Part shown: positions 16,113 through 24,858 of the stretch, piece by piece | How positions within the stretch are numbered: the first letter of the stretch is position 1 | How the letters are laid out: each line of letters opens with the position of its first letter | From: Cupriavidus necator A5-1 | Lineage (GTDB): Bacteria; Pseudomonadota; Gammaproteobacteria; Burkholderiales; Burkholderiaceae | DNA: 64,000 nucleotides | NCBI RefSeq assembly: GCF_000744095.1 | Contig: NZ_JQLI01000008.1 | Span: forward strand, 744,001 to 808,000 | Reading direction: 5' to 3' | Notes under the pieces: generated by a model | Seen by the model: the letters and a program-made list of their open reading frames with translations, nothing else | Database searches by the model: none | What the model was told of the DNA's origin: nothing | Position numbers and translations under genes: made by a program

Positions 16113-19100
16113 ATGACGACCAACGCCTGCCGGCAGCGCCGCCTTGCGGCTTTCGCAATCGCCTTGCTCACCCTTGCGGGCGTGAACGGCGCGCGCGCCG
16201 AGGACATCGACCTGTTCACCGGCCTGCAGACCAACGCCGGCACCAAGCCCAACGTGCTGCTGCTGCTGGACAATGCGTCCACGTGGAATGCCAGCACCAC
16301 GATCAAGGGCTGCGATATTCCGAATGTGGTCAGCACCAACAATGCCGGCACCGACGTCGGCGCGATCCAGTGCGCGCTGTACCGCGCGGTCAGCACGCTG
16401 GTGACCAACCCGCAACTGGCCGGCAACATCAACATGGGCTTGATGATGTTCGGCACCGGCAACAACGTCGGCGGCCAGTTCCGCTATCCGGCGGCGGCGC
16501 CCTACACGTTGCCGGTGATGGATGCGACTAACGGCACCAAGTTCCTCGATTACATCAAGAGCATCGACCGCCAGGCCGACAACTCGAACAACTCGCAGGT
16601 CGGTTCCGGCATGCAGGAGGCGTGGGCCTTCTTCGCCGGCAAGAAGGGGTTGTCGGGCACGCAGTACACGTCGCCGATCACCAACCCCTGCCAGAAGAAC
16701 TTCGTCATCTACATTGCCAACGCCGTCAACAACGGCAAGCCGCAAGACACCGGCACCGTGGCCAAGGACGCGCTGGTGGCGGCCGGGGCCAACGCGACGC
16801 AGCTGACCACGCTCAAGCTGGATTCGGCCGCCAACAAGTACGAGAGCAACTGGGGCGACGAGTGGGCGCGGTTCATGTACCAGACGGACGTGAACGGCAA
16901 CGTCGAGAACAACCAGAACATCATCACCTACACCATCGCCGTCACCGACGACAAGAACCCGGACTATGTCGAGTCGACCCGCAGCATGGGCGACAACGGC
17001 GGCGGCAAGCGCTACGTGGTGAAGCTGGGCGACGTGCAGGCGCTGGTCGATGCGCTGCTGCAGATCTTCAACGAGATGCAGGCCGTCAACAACGTGTTCT
17101 CCTCGGTGAGCCTGCCGGTCAGCGTGAACGGGCAGGGCTCGTACCTGAACCAGATCTACATCGGCATGTTCCGTCCCGACGCGACCGCGGCGCCGCGCTG
17201 GATGGGCAACCTGAAGCAATACAAGCTCGGCTACGACAGCAGCAAGCAGATCGTGGTACTGGACGCGAATCCGAGCGGGCCCAACCAGCAGAGCGCGATC
17301 AGCAATGCCGGCACGGGCTTTATCTCGCCCAATGCCAAGAGCTTCTGGACCGCGGAGCCGCCGCTGGCGTTCAGCGGCAGCAGCTATTCCGGCAGTGCCG
17401 TCACCGGCTGGCCCGCCAAGGGCTTCTGGGTCAATAGCCCCTCGGGCGCGGCCGGGGCGCTGGACTCCGCGGACGGCGCCGCCGGCGTCACCGGCGGTGA
17501 CGGCGAGATCGTGGAGAAGGGCGGCGCCGGCGAAATGCTGCGCGCGCAGATCGTCACCGACCAGGCCGCGCGCAAGCTCTACACCTGCCCGTCGGGCGCG
17601 TGCGCCACCAAGGCCCTGGCGTCGTTCGATACCGCCAACACCTGGCTGACCAATACTACCGGGCAGACGGCGCTGAACAGCAGCGCTGCCGACGTGAAGA
17701 ACCTGATCAACTGGGTGCGCGGCCGCGACGTGCAGGCGCTGGGTGAGAGCACCGTGGCCGGCAACGAGCAGCAGAAAGGCCCCGGCGGCGGCGTCACGGT
17801 GCGCGGCTCGGTGCACGGCGATGTGCTGCACTCGCGCCCGGTGGTGATCAACTATGGCGGCACCACCGGCGTGGTGGTCTTCTACGGCGCCAATGACGGC
17901 GTCTTCCATGCGGTCAACGGCAACCAGACCACCGGCATCAACGGCGTGCGCCCCGGCGGCGAGCTGTGGGGCTTCGTGCCGCCGGAGTTCTACGGCAAGC
18001 TCGGGCGTCTCTACACCAATACGCCCGAGGTGCAGTTAAGCGGCTCGCCGACCGGCTCAGGCGCCAAGCCGCGCGACTATTTCTTCGACGGCACCACCAC
18101 GGTGTTCCAGGACCTGCGCGATCCGGCCAATCCGCGCGTGGTGATCTACCTGACCGCGCGGCGCGGCGGGCGGCTGGTCTATGCGCTGGACGTGACCAAC
18201 CCGGTGGCGCCCGAGTTCCTGTGGAAGTCCGACAGCAACCAGATCGCCGAACTGGGCCAGACCTGGTCGCAGCCGCGCGTGATCCGCGTCAAGGGTTACA
18301 CCAATCCGCTGGTGGTGATGGGCGCCGGCTACGACACCGCCGAAGACGCCGAGCCGTCGCAGGGCGGCGGCGCGACGGGGCAGGGGCGCGGTGTGATCGT
18401 GTTCGATGCGCTGACGGGCACCGTGGTACGTGCCTGGCTGGCCGATTGCACCGGCCTCACCGCCACCGTCTGCACCGTGCCCACCGGCCTGAACCGCGCC
18501 ATCCCGTCAGACGTCGCGGTGGTGGACCGCAATGGCGACGGCCTGATCGACAAGGGCTATGTCGGCGACATGGGCGGCAATGTCTGGCGCCTGGATTTCG
18601 AGACCGCCACCGGCATGAGCCCGGCGGCCTGGACGCTGGGCAAGTTCGCCTCGCTGGGCGGCGCGCAGACCAGCAACGATGCGCGCAAGTTCATGTACCC
18701 GCCCGACGTCATCACCACCGGCGCCTACGACGCGGTGATGATCGGCAGCGGCGACCGTGAGCATCCGTTGTACACCACCAGCAATACGGCGGGCCTGGCC
18801 TATAACGTCATCAACCGCTTCTACATGCTGAAGGACACCGCGCTCACCGGCGGGCTGCCGGCGACGTGGACGCCGCTGACCGAGAGCAGCCTGTTCAACG
18901 CCACTGCCACGGTGTATGCCGACTCGGGTACCGGCAAGGGCTTCTACCTGACGCTGGGTACCGGCGAGAAGGTGGTCAACGCGCCGCTGACGGTGGCAGG
19001 CTACACCTACTTCGGCACCAATACCCCCAGCGTGCCCAAGCCCGGGGCCTGCTATCCGGACCTGGGTATCGCGAGGGGCTACGCGGTGTCGTTCCTGACG

Positions 19101-19355
19101 GGCAAGGGACTCAACGACAACCGCTATGTCCAGTTCAACAATGGCGGCCTGCCGCCGTCGCCGGTGTTCGGCGTGGTGGCGGTGAGCGATGCCCAGGGCA
19201 ACACCAGCAACGTGCCGGTGCTGATCGGCGGCGGCAACCAGAACGGGCCGGGCGGTGGCGACAATACCTCGTCGCTCGGTGCGCAGAAGATCTCGCCGCC
19301 GGGGATCGGCAAGCGCAAGCGGACTTACTGGTACACGCAGGTGGACAAGCAGTAG
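16113..19355 (+). CDS. pilY1: Type IV pilus tip protein PilY1
   Basis: The 1080-residue exported protein has a signal peptide ending near ARAED. Residues about 45-390 show a von Willebrand A-like region (KPNVLLLLDNASTWNASTTI, then FVIYIANAVNNGKP). The C-terminal half is the PilC/PilY1 beta-propeller, with repeated strands such as VVFYGANDGVFHAV and VIYLTARRGGRLVYALD. A calcium-binding loop DRNGDGLID is intact at residues 805-813. In Pseudomonas this loop controls pilus extension and retraction. The start at 16113 is the first ATG before the signal peptide. The gene closes the operon and is followed by a hairpin terminator. Confidence 0.9.
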   Translation: MTTNACRQRRLAAFAIALLTLAGVNGARAEDIDLFTGLQTNAGTKPNVLLLLDNASTWNASTTIKGCDIPNVVSTNNAGTDVGAIQCALYRAVSTLVTNPQLAGNINMGLMMFGTGNNVGGQFRYPAAAPYTLPVMDATNGTKFLDYIKSIDRQADNSNNSQVGSGMQEAWAFFAGKKGLSGTQYTSPITNPCQKNFVIYIANAVNNGKPQDTGTVAKDALVAAGANATQLTTLKLDSAANKYESNWGDEWARFMYQTDVNGNVENNQNIITYTIAVTDDKNPDYVESTRSMGDNGGGKRYVVKLGDVQALVDALLQIFNEMQAVNNVFSSVSLPVSVNGQGSYLNQIYIGMFRPDATAAPRWMGNLKQYKLGYDSSKQIVVLDANPSGPNQQSAISNAGTGFISPNAKSFWTAEPPLAFSGSSYSGSAVTGWPAKGFWVNSPSGAAGALDSADGAAGVTGGDGEIVEKGGAGEMLRAQIVTDQAARKLYTCPSGACATKALASFDTANTWLTNTTGQTALNSSAADVKNLINWVRGRDVQALGESTVAGNEQQKGPGGGVTVRGSVHGDVLHSRPVVINYGGTTGVVVFYGANDGVFHAVNGNQTTGINGVRPGGELWGFVPPEFYGKLGRLYTNTPEVQLSGSPTGSGAKPRDYFFDGTTTVFQDLRDPANPRVVIYLTARRGGRLVYALDVTNPVAPEFLWKSDSNQIAELGQTWSQPRVIRVKGYTNPLVVMGAGYDTAEDAEPSQGGGATGQGRGVIVFDALTGTVVRAWLADCTGLTATVCTVPTGLNRAIPSDVAVVDRNGDGLIDKGYVGDMGGNVWRLDFETATGMSPAAWTLGKFASLGGAQTSNDARKFMYPPDVITTGAYDAVMIGSGDREHPLYTTSNTAGLAYNVINRFYMLKDTALTGGLPATWTPLTESSLFNATATVYADSGTGKGFYLTLGTGEKVVNAPLTVAGYTYFGTNTPSVPKPGACYPDLGIARGYAVSFLTGKGLNDNRYVQFNNGGLPPSPVFGVVAVSDAQGNTSNVPVLIGGGNQNGPGGGDNTSSLGAQKISPPGIGKRKRTYWYTQVDKQ

Positions 19356-19362
19356 GGCGCAG

Positions 19363-20850
19363 TCACGGCGCCGCTGCCACGGCGCCGTTTTCTTCCTGCC
19401 ACCACCCACCCCCCAACGCCTGCAGCAACGCCGCCGAATCCGCCAGCCGGTCGGCGCGCGCCTGCGCCAGTTCCAGCGAAGCCTGGCGCGATTGCCGTTC
19501 CGCATCCAGCACCGTCAGTTGGCTGACGCCGCCCAGCTGGTACTGCTCCGACACCACCGTCAGCGTGTCGCGCGCCTGGCGTGCGCTGTCGGCGCGTTCG
19601 CGCAGCGCGGCGGCGTCGGCTTCGAGTGCGCGGAGTGAGTCGGCCACGTTCTGCAATCCCTGCAACACGGCTTGCCGGTACGCGGCCAGCGACTGCTCAT
19701 AAGCCGCCTCCGCCGCGCGCCTGCGTGCCTGCAATTCACCGCCGCGGAACACCGGCTGCACCAGGCCCGCGGCGAGGCTCCATACATTGAGGCTGCTGAA
19801 CAGGTCACGCGCGGCGGTGGCCTGGGTGCCGCCGCTGGCGCTCAGTGTGATCTGGGGATAGAGGTTGGCGGTGGCCACGCCGATATTGGCCGAGGCCTGG
19901 TGCAGCAGCGCTTCCGCCGCGCGGATATCCGGGCGGCGGCGCGCCAGCGTGGCGGGCAAGCTGACCGGCAGCGTGTCAGGCAGGTGCAGGTCGTCGAGGC
20001 GGAATTCCGGCAAGGTGGCAGCGGCCGGGGTCTGATCGGTGTAGACGGCGAGCTGGTGGCGCGTGGTCTCCAGTTGTCGCTGCAATGACGGCACCAGCGC
20101 CTGCGTCTGCGCCAGTTCCGCGCGCTGGCGCTGCACGTCCACACGCGCCACGCCGCCAGTGCGCAGGCGTTCTTCGGTGATGCCGAGCTGGCGCTGCTGG
20201 GCTTGCGCGACCGCAACGGTATCGGCCAGCTGCGCGCGCAAGCCCGCTTCGCGGATCGCCGCGGTGGCGACGTTGGCGGCCAGTGCCAGGCGCGCTGCTT
20301 CGAGTTCGTAGCGCTGGTAGTCCACCGCCGCCTGCAATCCCTCCAGTTCGCGCCGCTGGCCGCCGAACAGGTCGAGCACGTAGGACACCTGCACCGTGGC
20401 GCCATACAGCGTGAACGGGCCGGGGCTGGGAATCGCGGTGATGCCCAGCGACTGGAAATCCACCTGCTGGCGCGTGGTATTGAGCTTTGCGTCGACAGCT
20501 GGCCAGCGTGTGGCCCCGGTTCGCGCGGCCAGGTTCTCCTGCGCTTCGCGCAACCTGGCGCGGGCCTGGGCGAGCGTGGGACTGGCGTCGAGCGCGGTGC
20601 GGATGGTGGCGTCCAGCGCCGGGCTGCGGAACAGCGACCACCACTGCGCCGGCACGTCGGCGCCGGCGGCCAGCGTCTGCGCGTGGGCCTGGCCGGGCGC
20701 GTCCGCGGTGTCGGCCGCAACCGTTGCCACCGGTTGCGGGCCCGGCACATAGCCGGAGTCATCCGGTGGCGCGGGGGCGTGGAAATCCGGTCCCACAGCG
20801 CAGCCGCACAATAGCGCGGCGGCGGCGAACACAGGTGTCAGTCGAGACAT
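19363..20850 (-). CDS. Outer-membrane efflux lipoprotein, NodT/OprM family
   Basis: The 495-residue protein has a lipobox LLCGC (Cys17). Two tandem OEP (TolC-like) halves follow. The first is seen in LFRSPALDATIRTALDASPT and LAQARARLREAQENL, and the second in RRRPDIRAAEALLHQASANI and NLYPQITLSASGG. It would form the trimeric outer-membrane channel of a tripartite exporter. GGAG lies 6 bases before the ATG at 20850. The frame is open much further upstream, but there it overlaps the permease gene in another frame. It is the last gene of the hlyD, ATPase, permease, nodT operon and starts 11 bp after the permease stop. Confidence 0.88.
   Translation of the reverse strand: MSRLTPVFAAAALLCGCAVGPDFHAPAPPDDSGYVPGPQPVATVAADTADAPGQAHAQTLAAGADVPAQWWSLFRSPALDATIRTALDASPTLAQARARLREAQENLAARTGATRWPAVDAKLNTTRQQVDFQSLGITAIPSPGPFTLYGATVQVSYVLDLFGGQRRELEGLQAAVDYQRYELEAARLALAANVATAAIREAGLRAQLADTVAVAQAQQRQLGITEERLRTGGVARVDVQRQRAELAQTQALVPSLQRQLETTRHQLAVYTDQTPAAATLPEFRLDDLHLPDTLPVSLPATLARRRPDIRAAEALLHQASANIGVATANLYPQITLSASGGTQATAARDLFSSLNVWSLAAGLVQPVFRGGELQARRRAAEAAYEQSLAAYRQAVLQGLQNVADSLRALEADAAALRERADSARQARDTLTVVSEQYQLGGVSQLTVLDAERQSRQASLELAQARADRLADSAALLQALGGGWWQEENGAVAAAP
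19365..19391 (+). terminator. Terminator after pilY1
   Basis: A 9-bp stem, ACGGCGCCG at 19365-19373 pairing with 19380-19388, encloses a 6-base loop and runs into TTTT. It lies inside the 3' end of the convergent nodT-type gene. Confidence 0.6.
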
Positions 20851-20861
20851 GGCGAGCTCCT

Positions 20862-22025
20862 TCAATCCAGCGTGCGGCGGTAGAAACGCACCGCGATCGC
20901 CATCACCACCACGATGAACAGCGCCATCGGCCACACGTTGGGCCACAGCTCGACCCAGCCGTTGCCCTTGAGCAGGATGCCGCGCACCATGCGGTGGAAA
21001 TACGTCATCGGCAGGATGTTGCCGATGCCCTGCGCCCAGCCGGGCATGCCGGCGAACGGGAACATAAAGCCCGACAGCAGGATGTTGGGCAGGAAGTAGA
21101 AGAAGGTGAGCTGCATCGCCTGCAGTTGGTTCTGTGCCAGCGACGACAGCGTGATGCCCACCGTGAGGTTGGCCGCGATAAACAGCAGCGACGCCAGGTA
21201 CACCGCCAGCACAGAGCCCACGAACGGCACGCCGAAGACCCAGCGCGCGGCCAGCAGCACGATGGTCGACTGGATCAGCCCGATGAAGATATACGGCACG
21301 ATCTTGCCGGTCATCACTTCGAGCGGCCGTACCGGCGTGGCGAGCAGGTTCTCCATGGTGCCGCGCTCGCGTTCTCGCGTCATGGCCAGCCCGGTCATCA
21401 TCACCATCGTCATCGTCAGGATCACGCCCATCAGGCCGGGGATGATGTTGTATTGCGTGAGGCCTTCCGGGTTGTACAGCCGCTGCACCTGCACGTCGAA
21501 CGGCGGCTTGCCGCCCGCCAGCGGCGCCAGCGCTCCCTTCAGGTCCTGGCTGGCCACGCGGTAGGGCAGCTGCGACAGCGCGGCGATGGCCTGGCCGGTG
21601 GCGGAGGGGTCGGTGGCATCGGCCTCGACCAGCAGCGCGGGGCGCTCGCCGCGCAGCAGCCGGCGCGTGAAATCGGGCGGGATGCTGACGACGAATTGCA
21701 CGTCGCCCTTCATCAGCGCCTCGCGCCCGGCGTGTTCGTCGGGCAGCGTGCCGACCAGCCTGAAGTAGGTCGAGTTCTCCATGCTGGCAATGAACGAGCG
21801 CGTGAATTCGCTCTGGTCCGCGGCGATCACGGCGGTCGGCAGGTGGCGCGGGTCGGTGTTGATGGCAAAGCCGAACAGCAGCAGCTGCATGATCGGCAGT
21901 CCGATAATCATGCCGAAGGTGACGCGGTCGCGGCGCAACTGCAGGAATTCCTTTAGCACGATGCTCCACCAGCGCTCGAAGGAGAAGCGGCGGTTGGTCG
22001 CGGGTTTGCGGGCGGCGGGGTTCAT
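20862..22025 (-). CDS. ABC-2 type permease (YbhS/YhhJ-like)
   Basis: The 387-residue membrane protein has an N-terminal helix after a cytoplasmic KEFLQLRRDR segment. A large periplasmic domain of about 150 residues follows, then five helices including the ABC-2 signature GLAMTRERERGTMENLLATP. This is the architecture of ABC-2 permeases that act with a membrane fusion protein. Its start overlaps the ATPase stop by 4 bases, so the two are probably translated together. With the upstream HlyD-like protein and the downstream outer-membrane channel it would export a hydrophobic compound or drug. The operon has one permease gene where E. coli ybhGFSR has two, so a homodimer is likely. Confidence 0.88.
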   Translation of the reverse strand: MNPAARKPATNRRFSFERWWSIVLKEFLQLRRDRVTFGMIIGLPIMQLLLFGFAINTDPRHLPTAVIAADQSEFTRSFIASMENSTYFRLVGTLPDEHAGREALMKGDVQFVVSIPPDFTRRLLRGERPALLVEADATDPSATGQAIAALSQLPYRVASQDLKGALAPLAGGKPPFDVQVQRLYNPEGLTQYNIIPGLMGVILTMTMVMMTGLAMTRERERGTMENLLATPVRPLEVMTGKIVPYIFIGLIQSTIVLLAARWVFGVPFVGSVLAVYLASLLFIAANLTVGITLSSLAQNQLQAMQLTFFYFLPNILLSGFMFPFAGMPGWAQGIGNILPMTYFHRMVRGILLKGNGWVELWPNVWPMALFIVVVMAIAVRFYRRTLD

Positions 22026-23002
22026 TTCGCCTCCTTCGGCTTGCGAGTGCCCATGTTGTCCTCAGCACGACTCATCATGTGGATGAAAACGTCTTCCAGG
22101 CTGGTCTGGGTCTGCGCTATGCGCCGCCCGGGGCCGGCGAGGCGCGACAGCGTATCGCCCAGCGCCTGCGCATCGCGCCCGGTCACATGCAGCGCGGTGC
22201 CGAAGACCACGGTTTGCTCCACGCCCGGCGCGCCCTGCAGTTGCTCCGACAGCGTGGCGAGGTCGTCGCCTTCCACGCTCCAGGTCGACAGTTGCTGGCT
22301 GGCCACCACGTGATCGGCGGTGCCCTGCGCCAGCAGCTTGCCGTAGGCGATATAGGCAAGCTTGTGGCAGCGCTCGGCCTCGTCCATGTAGTGCGTGCTG
22401 ACCAGCACCGAGATGCCGCGCGCGGCGAGCTGGTGCAGCTGCTCCCAGAAGTCGCGCCGCGCCTTGGGGTCGACGCCGGCGGTCGGTTCGTCAAGCAGCA
22501 GCAGTTCGGGCTCGTGCAGCAGGCAGGCCGCCAGCGCCAGCCGCTGCTTCCAGCCCCCCGACAGCGCACCGGCCAACTGCGCCGAACGCGTGGCCAGGCC
22601 CAGGTCCTCGAGCGCGCGGTCGACCGCCTCGCGCCGGTTTGGCATGCCGTAGACGCGGGCGACGAAGTCCAGGTTCTCGCGGATCGACAGGTCGTCCCAG
22701 TACGAGAACTTCTGCGTCATATAGCCGACGCGGCGCTTGATCTCGTCAGCCTCGCGCAGAATGTCGTAGCCCAGGCAGGTGCCCGCGCCGGAGTCGGGCG
22801 TCAGCAGCCCGCACATCATGCGGATCGAGGTGGTCTTGCCGCTGCCGTTGGGGCCGAGGAAGCCGAAGATCTCGCCGCGCGCGACCTGCAGGCTGAGGTC
22901 GTTGACCACGTGCTTGTCGCCGAAGTGCTTGTTCAGGCCACGCACGTCGATGGCGAGTTCGGCTGGCCGGCCGTTGGCGGTTGGGTTGGCTGAGGTGTTC
23001 AT
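22022..23002 (-). CDS. ABC transporter ATPase (YbhF-like, single domain)
   Basis: The 326-residue ATPase has Walker A GPNGSGKTT at 50-58, the Q-loop in YMTQKFSYW, the signature LSGGWKQRLALA, Walker B LLLLDEPTAGVD and the H-loop STHYMDEAERC. After about residue 240 comes the C-terminal extension seen in ABC-2 exporter ATPases. E. coli YbhF carries two ATPase domains and this protein carries one. The ATG at 23002 overlaps the hlyD stop by 4 bases, and the stop overlaps the permease start in the same way. Confidence 0.9.
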   Translation of the reverse strand: MNTSANPTANGRPAELAIDVRGLNKHFGDKHVVNDLSLQVARGEIFGFLGPNGSGKTTSIRMMCGLLTPDSGAGTCLGYDILREADEIKRRVGYMTQKFSYWDDLSIRENLDFVARVYGMPNRREAVDRALEDLGLATRSAQLAGALSGGWKQRLALAACLLHEPELLLLDEPTAGVDPKARRDFWEQLHQLAARGISVLVSTHYMDEAERCHKLAYIAYGKLLAQGTADHVVASQQLSTWSVEGDDLATLSEQLQGAPGVEQTVVFGTALHVTGRDAQALGDTLSRLAGPGRRIAQTQTSLEDVFIHMMSRAEDNMGTRKPKEAK

Positions 23003-23970
23003 TGCCGCACCACTTCCACGGGCTGGCCCGGCCGCAGCTTGGCCGCGTCGGCCGCCGACGGGCGCGCTTCGACCAGGAACACCAGCTTGTTGCGGGTCTC
23101 GTTGCTGTAGATCACCGGCGGCGTGTATTCGGCCTCGTTGGCCACATAGGTGATGCTGGCGGCCACGGGCGCGGCGCAGCCGTCGCAGCGCACCTGCACC
23201 GCCTGGCCATTGCGCAGCGCGCCAACCACGGTTTCGGGCACGTAGAAGCGCACCTTGACGTTGCCCGGCGGCAGCATGCGCACCACCGGGCTGCCGGCCG
23301 GCACCCACTCGCCCAGCCGGTAGGGCGTGTCATAGACCAGGCCCGCCTGCGTGGCGGCGACCGTCTTGCGCGACAGCTTCCAGTCCGCCTGCGCCAGTGC
23401 CGCGCGCGCGGCCGCCACCTGCGCGGCCTGCGCGGCCTGTTGTGCGTCGCGCCCGGGCAGGCGTGCCACGTCGATATCGCGCTGCAGCTCGCGCACGCGC
23501 GCGGCGTCGCTGCGGGCCTGTGCGCGCGATTCGTCGAGTTGCGCCTGCGCGATGCCTCCGATCTCGTACTGGCGCTCGTCGCGCCGCAAGGCCACGGCAC
23601 TGCGCTGCGCCTGGGCCTGCGCCTGCGCCAGCTGGGCGCGGCTGACGTCGACTTCCACCGGGCGCTTGCCGGTCTTCATGTCTTGCAGCTGGGCTTCGGC
23701 CGCGCGCAGCTGGTCTTCGGCCTGCTGCCGCGCGGCGCGCTCGTCGTCGGATTCGAGCACGAACAGCGCGGCGCCCTGGCTGACCTGCTGGCCGCGCTGG
23801 ACCGACAGCGTGTCGAGGCGCCCGGCAAAGGGCGATGCCACGCTGACGAACTCGCCTTCGACATAGCCTTGCCAGGCATCGGTGCGGCCATTGCCGCAAC
23901 CGGCAACGAGCAGCGCGGCAAACGCTGCCGCCAGCCCCGGCAGGGGGCGTTTGTTGTGTGCGTACTTCAT
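22999..23970 (-). CDS. HlyD/YbhG-type membrane fusion lipoprotein
   Basis: The 323-residue periplasmic adaptor has a lipobox VAGC at Cys25. The order is biotinyl-lipoyl half (YVEGEFVSVASPFAGRLDTL), a long alpha-helical hairpin at about 85-215 rich in Ala, Gln and Arg, the second lipoyl half (AGLVYDTPYRLGEWVPAGSP), and a beta-barrel with NKLVFLVEARP. It links the inner-membrane ABC permease to the outer-membrane channel. GGAG lies about 6 bases before the ATG. The ATG overlaps the upstream tetR stop by 4 bases, placing it in one transcription unit with the regulator. Confidence 0.88.
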   Translation of the reverse strand: MKYAHNKRPLPGLAAAFAALLVAGCGNGRTDAWQGYVEGEFVSVASPFAGRLDTLSVQRGQQVSQGAALFVLESDDERAARQQAEDQLRAAEAQLQDMKTGKRPVEVDVSRAQLAQAQAQAQRSAVALRRDERQYEIGGIAQAQLDESRAQARSDAARVRELQRDIDVARLPGRDAQQAAQAAQVAAARAALAQADWKLSRKTVAATQAGLVYDTPYRLGEWVPAGSPVVRMLPPGNVKVRFYVPETVVGALRNGQAVQVRCDGCAAPVAASITYVANEAEYTPPVIYSNETRNKLVFLVEARPSAADAAKLRPGQPVEVVRQ

Positions 23971-24671
23971 GGTGACTCCGGGGAATGCCTGGGCTTGCGG
24001 GCGCTTGCGGCGGGCACGGGTGCCAGGCCGTGCGTCAGCAGCGCGGATACATGGCGCACCAGCGCGTCGGTATCGATCGCCTCGGCGCCGGGCAGCCGCC
24101 GCCAGATATGCGCGGTGGCCAGCGGCAGCAGCGTCAGGCCGACCAGCGACGGCATCAGCAGCACCGGCTCCAGTCCACTGTTGAGTTGCCCGCGCGCGAT
24201 CGCCGCCGCCAGCGGAGCGCTCAGTGCGCCGACGCGCTGCAGCGCAAAGCGGTCCAGCACGCGCTCGCGCAGGGCGCCGTCGGCGCTGGCGACTTCGCGG
24301 ATCCACAGGCCGGGAAACCACGGCGTGGCGGCCGCGGCGCGGATCAGCGCGCTGGCTAGGCCGATCAGCATCGCCAGCGGCTCTGCGTCGCCGCCTGCGG
24401 TGGCGAAGACGCCGGCGATCAGCGGCTGCAGCTTTTCCTCGGTCACGGCGTCGAGCAGCAACTCCCGGTCGCTGAAGTAGTAGTGGACCAGCGCCGGCGT
24501 CACGCCGGCCTGCGCGGCGATCGCCTTGACCGGCGTGCCGGCCACGCCCTGGCGCGAGAACAGCTCGGTGGCCGCATCGAGGATGCGTTCGCGCTGGCCG
24601 GGCTGGCCCGCGGCCGGGCGGCCGGGGCTGCGGCGGGCGGAAGGTTTCGGTTTGGCGGGTTGGCGCGGCAT
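23967..24671 (-). CDS. TetR family regulator of the efflux operon (CecR-like)
   Basis: The 234-residue regulator has a basic N-terminal tail and then a TetR helix-turn-helix at about 45-66 (TPVKAIAAQAGVTPALVHYY). The C-terminal domain resembles the type found in CecR (YbiH), which in E. coli lies beside ybhGFSR and controls it. Gene order here matches: regulator, adaptor, ATPase, permease. ATG at 24671 lacks a clear ribosome binding site. An in-frame start at 24764 would run through the AT-rich dyad, so I reject it. It probably represses its own operon through that dyad. Confidence 0.85.
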   Translation of the reverse strand: MPRQPAKPKPSARRSPGRPAAGQPGQRERILDAATELFSRQGVAGTPVKAIAAQAGVTPALVHYYFSDRELLLDAVTEEKLQPLIAGVFATAGGDAEPLAMLIGLASALIRAAAATPWFPGLWIREVASADGALRERVLDRFALQRVGALSAPLAAAIARGQLNSGLEPVLLMPSLVGLTLLPLATAHIWRRLPGAEAIDTDALVRHVSALLTHGLAPVPAASARKPRHSPESP

Positions 24672-24707
24672 GGGGGCAAATGAGTGCGTGGGCGGTGTCG
24701 ACGGAAT

Positions 24708-24729
24708 ATTAATTGTTGAGTTAATTAAT
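24708..24729. promoter_or_regulatory. AT-rich dyad, candidate operator of the efflux operon
   Basis: ATTAATT (24708-24714) and AATTAAT (24723-24729) form a perfect 7-bp inverted repeat with an 8-base spacer, 37 bp upstream of the tetR start. An AT-rich block stands out in this GC-rich sequence and is a common form for TetR operators. It also lies in the region between divergent genes, so it could affect the porin gene too. Confidence 0.45.
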
Positions 24730-24858
24730 TCAAGGGCGGTTACAACGTCGGCCTTTGAGCACACCCGCGGCCGGTAGACATGTCATGGACGCTTGGCTAT
24801 GCTGCGAGCGCCGGAGCGCGCCGCCTCCGGCACATCTTTTCAGCCCTTTCCCTTGTCG

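Noticed and set aside
20850-22068. Extended N-terminus of the nodT-type gene (901 codons in total)
   Set aside because: The extra 400 codons overlap the ABC permease gene in a shifted frame. The lipobox and ribosome binding site place the start at 20850.
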